This document shows positions 16,177-23,737 of a stretch of DNA of 25,263 nucleotides, one piece after another. A model generated the notes under the pieces. It saw only the letters and a program-made list of their open reading frames with translations. It searched no databases and was not told where the DNA came from. Positions within the stretch are counted from its first letter, which is position 1. Each line of letters opens with the position of its first letter. This stretch comes from Muribaculaceae bacterium (GTDB taxonomy: Bacteria > Bacteroidota > Bacteroidia > Bacteroidales > Muribaculaceae): NCBI GenBank assembly GCA_009775535.1, contig VSPW01000006.1, positions 1-25,263 of the forward strand, read 5' to 3'. The position numbers and the translations under genes were made by a program.

Positions 16177-16522
16177 GGCGGTTGAATATCTTGCGTGACA
16201 TCTGGTGTAGCTGGCCGGTGATGCCTAGCACTATGACTGTGCTTACCACGGATGCTGCGACTATCGGCAGCCACTGGGCACGGAGCACATCGAAGTAGCC
16301 TACCAGGGCCACGCCGGCCGGTATGAAGAAAAATCCCAGATTCTTTATCAGGAACTCTGCCGCGCCCTCCACGTGGCGCAGCTTGATGATGCGCAGCTGC
16401 AGGGACAGGGCCAGCAGGAGCATGCCGATGATGCTTGACGGGATTGACACCCCGGTAAGCCATACCACCAGTTCGCCTAGTGCCAGGAAGGCAAATATGA
16501 CGGCGCATTGCAGGATTACCAT
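16157..16522 (-). CDS. lrgA: LrgA/CidA holin-like membrane protein
   Basis: A 121-residue protein with four predicted membrane segments. It carries the CidA/LrgA family features: LGELVVWLTGVSIPSSIIGMLLL, then KNLGFFFIPAGVALVGYFD. It is normally the partner of LrgB, and here the two overlap by 20 bases. The start lies 44 bases after the miaB stop with no terminator or promoter seen between, so lrgAB may be read from the miaB promoter. No LytS/LytR-type regulator is in the window. Confidence 0.9.
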   Translation of the reverse strand: MVILQCAVIFAFLALGELVVWLTGVSIPSSIIGMLLLALSLQLRIIKLRHVEGAAEFLIKNLGFFFIPAGVALVGYFDVLRAQWLPIVAASVVSTVIVLGITGQLHQMSRKIFNRHAVSRK

Positions 16523-16566
16523 ATCGTTGTGTTTGTTGTATGTTGGGGTCTATACTTTTGGACTTT

Positions 16567-17913
16567 TTATGCCAGCGAGCATATGAGGGTTGCCGAGGTG
16601 GCATCGTCTACGCGGACGCGGGCCGTGTCTCCGGTGTGGAAGCTGCCGCGCGGGAATACGCATGTCTTGTTCTGCTGGGTGCGCCCTACCCATTGCGATG
16701 TGCTGCGTTTCGATACGCCTTCCACAAGCACCTCGAATTCCTTGCCGATGTCGCGGCGGTTGGATTCCAGCGAAAGTTCATTCTGTAGGGCTATCATGCG
16801 GTTGAGGCGGTCGATTTTCACGTCTTCGGGTACGTTGTCGGGCATTGTGCGTGAGGCCAGTGTGCCGGGACGCTCGGAGTATTTGAACATGAAGGAGGCA
16901 TCGAATCCCACTTCGCGCATCAGCGACAGGGTAAGCTGAAAGTCTTCCTCGGTCTCGCCGTGGAAGCCTGTGAACAGGTCGGTGGATATGCCGCAGTCGG
17001 GTATCACACGGCGTATGGCGGCGATCCTGTCCAGATACCATTCCCGGGTGTACTTGCGGTTCATGGCCTTGAGCACGCGGTTGCTTCCGGCCTGTACCGG
17101 GAGGTGTATGTGGTTGCAGATGTTCGGGTAGCGTGCTATGGTGGCTATGGTGTCGTCGCTCATGTCCTTGGGATGCGATGTGGTGAAGCGTATCCGCATG
17201 TCGGGGGCAGCTTCGGCCACGGCGGCCAGAAGGGCTGGGAATCCGATGTCGCCGCACCGGTATGAGTTGACATTTTGCCCCAGCAGCGTGGCTTCCTTGA
17301 AGCCGCGTCCGCGCAGGTCGTCCAGCTCGGCCAGGATGCTTTCCACTTCCCGGCTGCGCTCCCGTCCGCGTGTATACGGCACTATGCAGTAGGAGCAGAA
17401 GTTGTTGCATCCGCGCATGATGGAGATGAACCCGCCGACACGGTTGCCGGATATGCGTGACGGTATCACGTCGCGGTAGGTCTCCGTGGTGCTCAATTCT
17501 ACGTTTATGGCCTTTTCTCCGGCTTCTGCCGAAGCGAACAGGGCAGGCAGGTCGAGGTATGCGTCAGGGCCGGCAACAATGTCGACGCCCCATTTGCCGG
17601 CCAGTTCGTGACCGGCACGTTCGGCCATGCATCCGATAACTCCGATGAGCGGCCGTCTGCCGTGGGCGCGGCGGCGCAGCGCGCCGAGGGCCTGCAGTCG
17701 GGATATGATCTTCTGTTCGGCGTTGTCGCGTATGGAGCATGTGTTGAGCAGGATGGCATCGGCGCTGTTGATGTCATCGGTGACTGTGTAGCCGTCCATG
17801 CCCATTATGGAGGCCACCACTTCGGAGTCGGCCACGTTCATCTGGCATCCGTATGTCTCTATATATAGCGTCCGCCCCTTTTCTGGTACGGGTGAAGGAA
17901 GAGGTGCTGTCAT
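16567..17913 (-). CDS. miaB: tRNA-2-methylthio-N6-dimethylallyladenosine synthase
   Basis: MiaB is a radical-SAM methylthiotransferase that modifies i6A37 in tRNAs reading U-starting codons. The N-terminal domain carries the auxiliary [4Fe-4S] ligands Cys23 (YGCQMN), Cys59 (NTCSIR) and Cys95 (GCMAER). The radical-SAM cluster motif CNNFCSYC gives Cys169, Cys173 and Cys176. A TRAM domain closes the 448-residue protein (from about EFEVLVEG, residue 390 onward). YGCQMN and NTCSIR favour MiaB over MtaB or RimO. It has its own promoter, divergent from the small membrane-protein gene. Confidence 0.95.
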   Translation of the reverse strand: MTAPLPSPVPEKGRTLYIETYGCQMNVADSEVVASIMGMDGYTVTDDINSADAILLNTCSIRDNAEQKIISRLQALGALRRRAHGRRPLIGVIGCMAERAGHELAGKWGVDIVAGPDAYLDLPALFASAEAGEKAINVELSTTETYRDVIPSRISGNRVGGFISIMRGCNNFCSYCIVPYTRGRERSREVESILAELDDLRGRGFKEATLLGQNVNSYRCGDIGFPALLAAVAEAAPDMRIRFTTSHPKDMSDDTIATIARYPNICNHIHLPVQAGSNRVLKAMNRKYTREWYLDRIAAIRRVIPDCGISTDLFTGFHGETEEDFQLTLSLMREVGFDASFMFKYSERPGTLASRTMPDNVPEDVKIDRLNRMIALQNELSLESNRRDIGKEFEVLVEGVSKRSTSQWVGRTQQNKTCVFPRGSFHTGDTARVRVDDATSATLICSLA

Positions 17914-17928
17914 TAAATTCTGAAAATA

Positions 17929-17960
17929 TTTGTGCTGTTGCGCAATAATTGCTATTTTTG
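17929..17960 (+). promoter_or_regulatory. Bacteroidota-type promoter for the small membrane protein gene
   Basis: TTTG at 17929-17932 and TATTTTTG at 17953-17960, spaced by 20 bases, match both consensus elements. The predicted start near 17967 is about 13 bases before the GTG start at 17980. The site overlaps the miaB promoter on the other strand. Confidence 0.68.
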
Positions 17961-17962
17961 TG

Positions 17963-17994
17963 CAAATTTACGAAGAAAAGTGGAAATAGCCAAA
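17963..17994 (-). promoter_or_regulatory. Bacteroidota-type promoter for miaB
   Basis: On the - strand TTTG (17991-17994) and TAAATTTG (17963-17970) are spaced by exactly 20 bases. The predicted start near 17956 gives a leader of about 43 bases before the miaB ATG at 17913. Its -33 element lies inside the first codons of the divergent gene. Confidence 0.7.
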
Positions 17995-18324
17995 ATCGTC
18001 ATAGTGGTGCTTATAGCCCTTGTCGGGCTGTACAGCGAGGTGGGCAAGAGGCGCAAGAAGGAGGCCGTTAAGAGGCCCGAGAAGGCAGCCTCTTCTGCCC
18101 CTGTAGTGCCTGATGCCGCGGTCAGGCTTCCTGGCAGGGCCGGGACGCCTCCGCCTGTGGCCGTTTCGCCTGCCACAGCGCTTCCTGATGAGGGTGTGCG
18201 GGTGACGGATGCCGACCTGCCTCCGATGGAGTTGGCGGATGATGACGGTGTGCTTGACGACGGTGAGGCGGAGGAGCTGCGCCGGGCCATAATAACCGGT
18301 GAGATACTTGCAAGGAAATTCTGA
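17980..18324 (+). CDS. small single-pass membrane protein, unknown function
   Basis: I do not recognise a characterised function. The GTG at 17980 gives 114 residues: one hydrophobic helix (IAKIVIVVLIALVGLY, about residues 3-18), a basic cluster (GKRRKKEAVKR) that places the body in the cytoplasm, a Pro/Ala/Val-rich linker, an acidic stretch with DDDGVLDDGEAEE, and a C-terminal LRRAIITGEILARKF. The end segment looks like the conserved part. Earlier in-frame starts (from 17932) would place the promoter inside the coding region, so they are rejected. Codon use matches the neighbours. Confidence 0.68.
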   Translation: MEIAKIVIVVLIALVGLYSEVGKRRKKEAVKRPEKAASSAPVVPDAAVRLPGRAGTPPPVAVSPATALPDEGVRVTDADLPPMELADDDGVLDDGEAEELRRAIITGEILARKF

Positions 18325-18373
18325 GCCGTCATAAAGTGCGGCATGCATATATACTGTGGACATGTAAGGTACA

Positions 18374-18381
18374 TAGTTTTG
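18374..18381 (+). promoter_or_regulatory. -7 promoter element for the CoA-transferase gene
   Basis: TAGTTTTG matches TAnnTTTG 35 bases before the ATG at 18416. There is no clear -33 element at the right spacing. Confidence 0.45.
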
Positions 18382-18415
18382 AATACTTAAAAATATAACC
18401 ATAAAAAATATCATA

Positions 18416-19909
18416 ATGGCATTTAACTTTATCACTCCCGAAGAGGCTGCCGCCCAGATAAACCATCTGGATTCGATAGGCACATCCGGCTTCACTGCAC
18501 CCGGCTCGCCGAAAGTCATCCCAGAGGCGATAGCTGCTAAGGCCCTTAAAGAGCATGAGGCCGGCCGTGAATACAAGGTGAACATATTCAGCGGCGCATC
18601 AACCAACCAGCATCTTGACGGTGCGCTGGCACGTGCCAACGCCATCAATATGCGTGCGCCATACCAGAATACCCCCGACCTGCGCCAAAGGATCAATTCT
18701 CACGACACGCACTATTTTGACCGCCATCTGTCGGAGCTTGCGCAGGAGGCACGCTACGGTTTCATCGGCAAGATAGACTATGCCATTATCGAGGCGTCGG
18801 ACATCAATGATGACGGTGAGATAGTGCTCGGTACGGGCGCCGGGAACACCCCGACATGGGCCATGATGGCCGACAAGATTTTCATCGAGCTTAACGAGGC
18901 CCTCCCCAAGGAGCTGCGCGGCATGCATGACCTGTATATGCCTGCCGATCCCCCTTACCGCCGCGAGATACCTATCTACAGCCCGAGCGACCGTATCGGT
19001 TCGCCTGTGCTACGGATAGACCCGCGCAAGGTGGCAGGTGTGGTGCGCAGCAATGCCCTTGACGGTGTGAAGCCTTTCACAGAGCCGGATGAGGTGTCGA
19101 AGCAGATAGGTTCTAATGTGGTCAACTTCCTTCTGGGCGAGCTGCATGCAGGCCGTCTGCCCAAGGACTTCCTGCCGTTGCAGTCTGGCGTGGGCAATGT
19201 GGCGAATGCTGTGCTCAATGATCTCGGTCTTGCCAACGACATACCTACGTTCGAGATGTATACGGAGGTGGTGCAGGATTCGGTGATCAACCTCATCAAG
19301 CAGGGCAAGTGCCGTTTTGCGTCGACGTGTTCGCTTACTATCAGCGATGACATGATGCGTGAAGTGTTCTCCAATATGGATTTTTTCCACGACAAGTTTG
19401 TTATCCGTCCTTCGGAGATATCGAACAATCCGGAGGTTATCCGCCGTCTTGGTGTCATTGCGATGAACACTGCGCTTGAGGCCGATATCTTCGGTGCGGT
19501 GAACTCGACGCATGTGCTTGGTACGCGCATGATGAACGGTATCGGTGGCTCGGGCGACTTTACCCGCAACGGCTATATCTCCATTTTCTCTTGCCCGTCT
19601 GTCTCCAAGGGCGGCCTCATCAGCAACATTGTGCCTATGGTGGCGCATGCCGACCATTCGGAGCATTCGGTGGACATCCTTATCACCGACCAGGGTGTGG
19701 CCGACCTGCGTGCCAAGGACCCTGTGCAGAAGGCGGAGACTATCATCGAGAACTGTGCGCATCCTGATTACCGTCCGCTGCTGCGTGACTACCTGCGTCT
19801 TGGCAAGGGAGGCCAGACACCGCATGCGCTCCAGGCCGCGTTTGCGTTCCACACGGCATTTGCAGAGACCGGAGACATGCGCAATGCCGATTTCTCGCGT
19901 TTCGCATGA
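18416..19909 (+). CDS. acetyl-CoA hydrolase/transferase family, probable succinate/acetate CoA-transferase
   Basis: This 497-residue class I CoA-transferase moves CoA between acyl-CoAs and free acids, in Bacteroidales typically in succinate/propionate or acetate fermentation. Evidence: the GFTAPGSPKVIPEAIA opening, the GTGAGNTPTW loop, the QSGVGNVANAV glycine loop at 257-267 and YTEVVQD, where Glu284 is the likely glutamyl-CoA-thioester residue by analogy with AarC-type enzymes. SNNPEVIRRLGVIAMNTALEAD (about 346-367) and GSGDFTRNGY are also typical. Length matches AarC/SucCD-bypass transferases (about 500). Acetyl-CoA hydrolase annotation is common for this family, but transfer is the likelier activity. 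It is monocistronic: a terminator follows. Confidence 0.9.
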   Translation: MAFNFITPEEAAAQINHLDSIGTSGFTAPGSPKVIPEAIAAKALKEHEAGREYKVNIFSGASTNQHLDGALARANAINMRAPYQNTPDLRQRINSHDTHYFDRHLSELAQEARYGFIGKIDYAIIEASDINDDGEIVLGTGAGNTPTWAMMADKIFIELNEALPKELRGMHDLYMPADPPYRREIPIYSPSDRIGSPVLRIDPRKVAGVVRSNALDGVKPFTEPDEVSKQIGSNVVNFLLGELHAGRLPKDFLPLQSGVGNVANAVLNDLGLANDIPTFEMYTEVVQDSVINLIKQGKCRFASTCSLTISDDMMREVFSNMDFFHDKFVIRPSEISNNPEVIRRLGVIAMNTALEADIFGAVNSTHVLGTRMMNGIGGSGDFTRNGYISIFSCPSVSKGGLISNIVPMVAHADHSEHSVDILITDQGVADLRAKDPVQKAETIIENCAHPDYRPLLRDYLRLGKGGQTPHALQAAFAFHTAFAETGDMRNADFSRFA

Positions 19910-19930
19910 TGCTTTGAGATATTCATTACG

Positions 19931-19964
19931 GGGTTTCCAGGTTGTCCTGGAGACCCTTTTCTTT
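19931..19964 (+). terminator. intrinsic terminator after the CoA-transferase gene
   Basis: GGGTTTCCAGG (19931-19941) and CCTGGAGACCC (19946-19956) form an 11-bp stem with one G-U wobble and a TTGT loop, followed by TTTTCTTT. It ends only eight bases before the start codon of the next gene. Confidence 0.88.
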
Positions 19965-19972
19965 ATTATGTT

Positions 19973-20893
19973 ATGGAAAAGGGAAAGATAAAGGGGCATT
20001 CGGCGATGCTTGGTGCCGAATTCATGTGGGGCGTGAGCGCGCCTCTCGGGAAGGTGATACTTGCAGGCGGTGTTACGCCCCTGATGCTGACTGACTGCCG
20101 GATGGTGGGCGCTGCCGCCCTTTTTTGGGTGCTGTCGCTGTTTACCGGGCGGGAACGTGTGGAGGGCAGGGATCTGCTGCTGATGTTTTTCGCGTCGCTT
20201 TTCGGCATTGTGCTCAACCAGGGGCTGTTCCTTTTCGGGCTTGGGCTGACTTCGCCTGTGAATGCGTCGATCATCACTACCAGTTCGCCTATAATAACGA
20301 TGGTGCTGGCCGCTGTGTTCCTTGGCGAGCCTGTGAGCCGGCTTAAGGTCGGCGGTGTGTTCCTTGGGGCGCTCGGGGCGCTTATCCTGATAGCCGGAGG
20401 CGGCGGGAGCGGGGATGCAGAGGGTAGTCCGCTGGGTGATGTGCTGGTGGTGGCTGCGCAGTTGAGCTTCAGTTGCTATCTGGTGCTGTTCAAGCGGCTT
20501 ACGTCTCGGTATTCTCCGGTTACGCTTATGAAGTGGATGTTCACCTATGCGAGCGTTTGTGTGATACCGTTCTCGTATAATGAGTGGGCGTGTGCCGGCC
20601 TGGGTGATGTGGGGAGTGATGCCTGGTGGGGTGTGGCGGCGTTTGTCGTCGGCCCTACTTTTGTGAGCTATCTGCTGTTGCCTGTGGGGCAGCGTTTCCT
20701 GCGGCCTACGGTGACGGCAATGTATAATTATGTGCAGCCTATCGTGGCTACGCTTGCCGCAGTGTGGATGGGAGTGGGCGGTTTTTCGGTGCTCAAGGGC
20801 GTGGCGGTAGTCCTGGTGTTCTGCGGTGTGGGCATGGTGACCAGGAGCAAGAGCCGTGAGGATATGGAGAGGGAAGGCCGCGGCGACGGCTGA
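19973..20893 (+). CDS. EamA/DMT-family transporter
   Basis: A 306-residue membrane protein with about ten hydrophobic segments in two EamA repeats (about residues 12-133 and 147-289). The MLGAEFMWGVSAPLGKV opening, NQGLFLFGLGLTSPVNASIITTSSPI and the VTAMYNYVQPIVATLAA segment are typical of drug/metabolite exporters. The substrate cannot be predicted. The first ATG (19973) is needed for the usual N-terminus, yet it lies just after a terminator, leaving no room for a normal promoter. Expression may depend on terminator read-through. The sequence is G/T-rich at third codon positions, like its right-hand neighbours. Confidence 0.9.
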   Translation: MEKGKIKGHSAMLGAEFMWGVSAPLGKVILAGGVTPLMLTDCRMVGAAALFWVLSLFTGRERVEGRDLLLMFFASLFGIVLNQGLFLFGLGLTSPVNASIITTSSPIITMVLAAVFLGEPVSRLKVGGVFLGALGALILIAGGGGSGDAEGSPLGDVLVVAAQLSFSCYLVLFKRLTSRYSPVTLMKWMFTYASVCVIPFSYNEWACAGLGDVGSDAWWGVAAFVVGPTFVSYLLLPVGQRFLRPTVTAMYNYVQPIVATLAAVWMGVGGFSVLKGVAVVLVFCGVGMVTRSKSREDMEREGRGDG

Positions 20894-20979
20894 CCGGCTT
20901 TTCTGGCGGCGACGGCGGTTTTGTGTGTAGTGTGGCATAATTATCGGCGGTGATGGGGTGATGTTTGTGGAAAGGTTTG

Positions 20980-20987
20980 TATCTTTG
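20980..20987 (+). promoter_or_regulatory. -7 promoter element for rlmN
   Basis: TATCTTTG matches TAnnTTTG, 17 bases before the rlmN ATG. A TTTG at 20964-20967 is only 12 bases upstream, too close for a -33 element. A very short leader is predicted. Confidence 0.45.
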
Positions 20988-21004
20988 TGGGAAATAAATG
21001 AAAG

Positions 21005-22039
21005 ATGGATAATATTTCTGGACATAGGCGGCTGCTTGGGCTTACGCTTGCGGGGCTGCAGGGTGTGGCTTCGGAGGTTGGGCTTCCGGGATTCGCCGCC
21101 AAACAGATGGCGCAGTGGCTTTATGACAAGCGTGTGTGTACGATCGGGGAGATGACGAATCTTCCGAAGGCTGCGCGTGCGCGCCTTGCCGATGCGGGCT
21201 GGACTGTGGGACGTGAGCGTCCCAAGGCTGAGCAGCGGAGTGCGGACGGGACGGTGAAGTTCCTGTTCGAGGGGCGCGGTGGCCGTGACGTGGAGGCCGT
21301 GTATATCCCGGACCGTGAGCGGGCGACACTGTGTGTGTCGTCGCAGGCGGGGTGCAGGATGGCCTGTTCGTTCTGCATGACGGGCCGCCAGGGCTTCCAT
21401 GGCAACCTCGATGCTGCCGACATCATAAACCAGGTGCTGTCCATACCGCAGAGCGGGTCTCTTACGAACATTGTGTTTATGGGTATGGGTGAGCCTATGG
21501 ACAATCTGAGGGCTGTCATGGATGCCGTCGAGGTGCTTACCGCGCCTTGGGGGCTGGGCTGGAGCCCGAAGCGTATCACGGTGTCGACTATCGGCAAGAT
21601 GCGTGAGCTGCGCGAGCTGCTCGAGGAGACCAAGGTGCATGTGGCTGTGAGCGTGCATTCGCCTTTTGCCCAGGAGCGTCGCGGGCTGATGCCTGTGGAG
21701 AATGCTTATCCTGTCCGGGATGTCATGGAGATGCTCCGTGGCTATGATTTCGCCCACCAGCGCCGGCTTTCGGTGGAGTATATAATGTGGCGTGGCGTGA
21801 ATGACAGCATGCGGCATGCCGATGCCCTGGCGAGGCTTATCCGCGGGACTTCGGCGCGTGTGAACCTGATACGGTTCCATGCGATAGAGGGCAGCGGGCT
21901 TGGCCCGTGTGACGAGGCTGCGATGGTGGCGTTCAGAGACCATCTTAACGGGCTTGGCGTGACGGCTACGATCAGGGCGTCGCGCGGCGAGGATATAATG
22001 GCGGCCTGCGGCCTGCTTGCGGGCAAGGCCAGGATTTGA
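21005..22039 (+). CDS. rlmN: 23S rRNA (adenine2503-C2)/tRNA (adenine37-C2) methyltransferase
   Basis: RlmN is a radical-SAM enzyme that methylates A2503 of 23S rRNA and A37 of some tRNAs. The cluster motif CRMACSFC gives Cys117, Cys121 and Cys124. By alignment with E. coli (C118 and C355), Cys110 (ATLCVSSQ) is the catalytic base and Cys335 (MAACGLL) the methyl-carrying cysteine, both present. NIVFMGMGEP and the LMPVENAYP stretch are family landmarks. The length of 344 residues is normal. Cfr is excluded only on general context. It is followed after 34 bases by pdxA, with rmlC next, suggesting an operon. Confidence 0.95.
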   Translation: MDNISGHRRLLGLTLAGLQGVASEVGLPGFAAKQMAQWLYDKRVCTIGEMTNLPKAARARLADAGWTVGRERPKAEQRSADGTVKFLFEGRGGRDVEAVYIPDRERATLCVSSQAGCRMACSFCMTGRQGFHGNLDAADIINQVLSIPQSGSLTNIVFMGMGEPMDNLRAVMDAVEVLTAPWGLGWSPKRITVSTIGKMRELRELLEETKVHVAVSVHSPFAQERRGLMPVENAYPVRDVMEMLRGYDFAHQRRLSVEYIMWRGVNDSMRHADALARLIRGTSARVNLIRFHAIEGSGLGPCDEAAMVAFRDHLNGLGVTATIRASRGEDIMAACGLLAGKARI

Positions 22040-22073
22040 AGTGGACATAAATGTAAAAAATACCGAGTAAGAT

Positions 22074-23177
22074 ATGAAAGACTATAAGATAAGGGTGTGC
22101 ATCACCCACGGGGACATAAATGGTGTCGGATATGAGGTGATATTGAAGGTGCTGGAGGATACGCGCATCGCGGAGATGTGTACGCCGGTGGTGTACGGAT
22201 CGGCTAAGATAGCGGCGTTTTACCGTAAGGGGCTTGATATACAGAATGTGAATTTCAACCAGGTGACATCGGCGGCTGATGCCAAGGACGGTGTGAACAA
22301 TATTATAAATGTGGTTGACGAGGAGACCCGTGTGGAGCCCGGCGTGGCAACGGCGGAGGCTGGCATGGCTGCGTATGCGGCGCTTGAGCGTGCTGTCGCT
22401 GACCTGCGCGCGGGTGATATAGATGTGCTTGTGACCGCTCCTATCAACAAGAAGTGCATACAGAGCGAGACGTTCATGTTTGCGGGCCATACGGAGTATC
22501 TGGAGGCGTCGGCGGGTGATGGCGACAAGGCTATGATGCTGATGTGCAGCGACGGGATAAGGGTGGCGCTGGTGACTACGCATATGCCTTTGAGCGAGGT
22601 TGCGGCCCATATAACGAAGGAGGCTGTGACGGAGAAGATATTTGCGCTGAAGCGTTCGCTACAGAGGGATTTCGGTGTTGATGCGCCGCGTATAGCTGTG
22701 CTGGCGCTTAACCCTCATGCCGGGGAGGACGGGCTTCTGGGCCGAGAGGAGGCTGAGGTTATCAGTCCTGCGGTGGAGGAGTGCCGTGCGAAGCGTGTGC
22801 TTTGCTTCGGGCCTTATGCGGCTGACGGTTTCTGGGGTGCTGACAGCTACCGGCATTTCGATGGTGTGCTGGCGATGTACCATGATCAGGGCCTTGCCCC
22901 GTTCAAGGCCCTTGCGATGGATGAGGGCGTTAATTTTACTGCGGGCCTTCCTGTGGTGAGGACTTCTCCTGACCATGGCACGGGGTATGATATCGCGGGC
23001 AAGGGTGTGGCTGATGCGGAGTCTATGCGGCAGGCGCTGTATCTGGCGCTTGATGTGTGGCGTCAGCGCCGTCGCTATGATGAGGCGCGCCGGAATCCGC
23101 TGAGGCGGCAGTACTATGACAAGGGCAATGACAATGTGGTCCTTGACCTGACGAAGGATGATGATGTGGTGGATTGA
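22074..23177 (+). CDS. pdxA: 4-hydroxythreonine-4-phosphate dehydrogenase
   Basis: PdxA oxidises 4-phosphohydroxy-L-threonine with NAD(P) in DXP-dependent pyridoxal phosphate synthesis. The metal ligands known in E. coli (His166, His211, His266) correspond to His170 (TTHMPL), His215 (NPHAGEDG) and His270 (YHDQGLAPFK). The TAPINKK and FAGHTEYL motifs (about 121-143) are also intact. The length of 367 residues is slightly above E. coli's 329, mostly from a C-terminal tail ending in an Asp-rich stretch. No pdxJ is in the window. It overlaps rmlC by one base. Confidence 0.95.
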   Translation: MKDYKIRVCITHGDINGVGYEVILKVLEDTRIAEMCTPVVYGSAKIAAFYRKGLDIQNVNFNQVTSAADAKDGVNNIINVVDEETRVEPGVATAEAGMAAYAALERAVADLRAGDIDVLVTAPINKKCIQSETFMFAGHTEYLEASAGDGDKAMMLMCSDGIRVALVTTHMPLSEVAAHITKEAVTEKIFALKRSLQRDFGVDAPRIAVLALNPHAGEDGLLGREEAEVISPAVEECRAKRVLCFGPYAADGFWGADSYRHFDGVLAMYHDQGLAPFKALAMDEGVNFTAGLPVVRTSPDHGTGYDIAGKGVADAESMRQALYLALDVWRQRRRYDEARRNPLRRQYYDKGNDNVVLDLTKDDDVVD

Positions 23178-23737
23178 TGTTTCCATGTATGAGGTTCGTT
23201 GAGCTTGAAATCGGTGGTGTGTGGCTTGTGGAGCCTGTGCGCCATGGCGACCACCGCGGGTATTTTTCGGAGACTTTCCGCAGGGATGAGTTTGAGGCGG
23301 CTGTGGGCCGTGTGGATTTTGTGCAGGACAATGAGTCGCTGTCGCGGCGCGGGGTCGTGCGCGGCCTCCATTTCCAGCGTGGTCCTGCGGCGCAGGCGAA
23401 GCTTGTGAGGGTTTCGCGCGGGACTGTGCTTGATGTGGCGGTGGATATAAGGCTTGGCTCGCCTACGTTCGGCCGCCATGTGGCGGTGGAGCTGAGCGGC
23501 GATAACGGCAGGCAGCTGTTTGTGCCCCGCGGGATGGCGCACGGGTTTGCGGTGTTGAGCGATGAGGCTCAGTTCCAGTATAAGGTGGACAATGTCTATT
23601 GTCCGGAGAGCGAGGCTACGTTGAGGTTTGATGATGCGGCCCTGGGCATAGACTGGCGTGTGCCGCGTGAGGAGATGGTGCTTTCGGACAAGGATCTGCG
23701 CGGCGTGCCGTTTTCGGAGATCGTGGGGCTGCTGTAG
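23177..23737 (+). CDS. rfbC: dTDP-4-dehydrorhamnose 3,5-epimerase
   Basis: RmlC/RfbC epimerises dTDP-4-keto-6-deoxyglucose toward dTDP-L-rhamnose, a cell-surface sugar precursor. Evidence is the cupin-type sequence GVVRGLHFQ with active-site His65, HGDHRGYFSETFR, VAVDIRLGSPTFG, QLFVPRGMAHGFAVLSD and KVDNVYCPESE. The 186-residue length is normal. The ATG at 23177 overlaps the pdxA stop; the Met at 23189 is an equally good start. No rmlA, rmlB or rmlD is in the window, so the gene is apart from the usual rhamnose cluster. Its 3' end is antisense to the end of the portal-like gene. Confidence 0.93.
   Translation: MFPCMRFVELEIGGVWLVEPVRHGDHRGYFSETFRRDEFEAAVGRVDFVQDNESLSRRGVVRGLHFQRGPAAQAKLVRVSRGTVLDVAVDIRLGSPTFGRHVAVELSGDNGRQLFVPRGMAHGFAVLSDEAQFQYKVDNVYCPESEATLRFDDAALGIDWRVPREEMVLSDKDLRGVPFSEIVGLL

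Noticed and set aside
19010..22048. A 1012-codon open frame on the - strand
   Set aside because: It is antisense to four recognisable + strand genes (CoA-transferase, EamA transporter, RlmN and their spacers), and the translation is rich in His, Arg and Thr with no domain. It is a by-product of the G/T-rich + strand.
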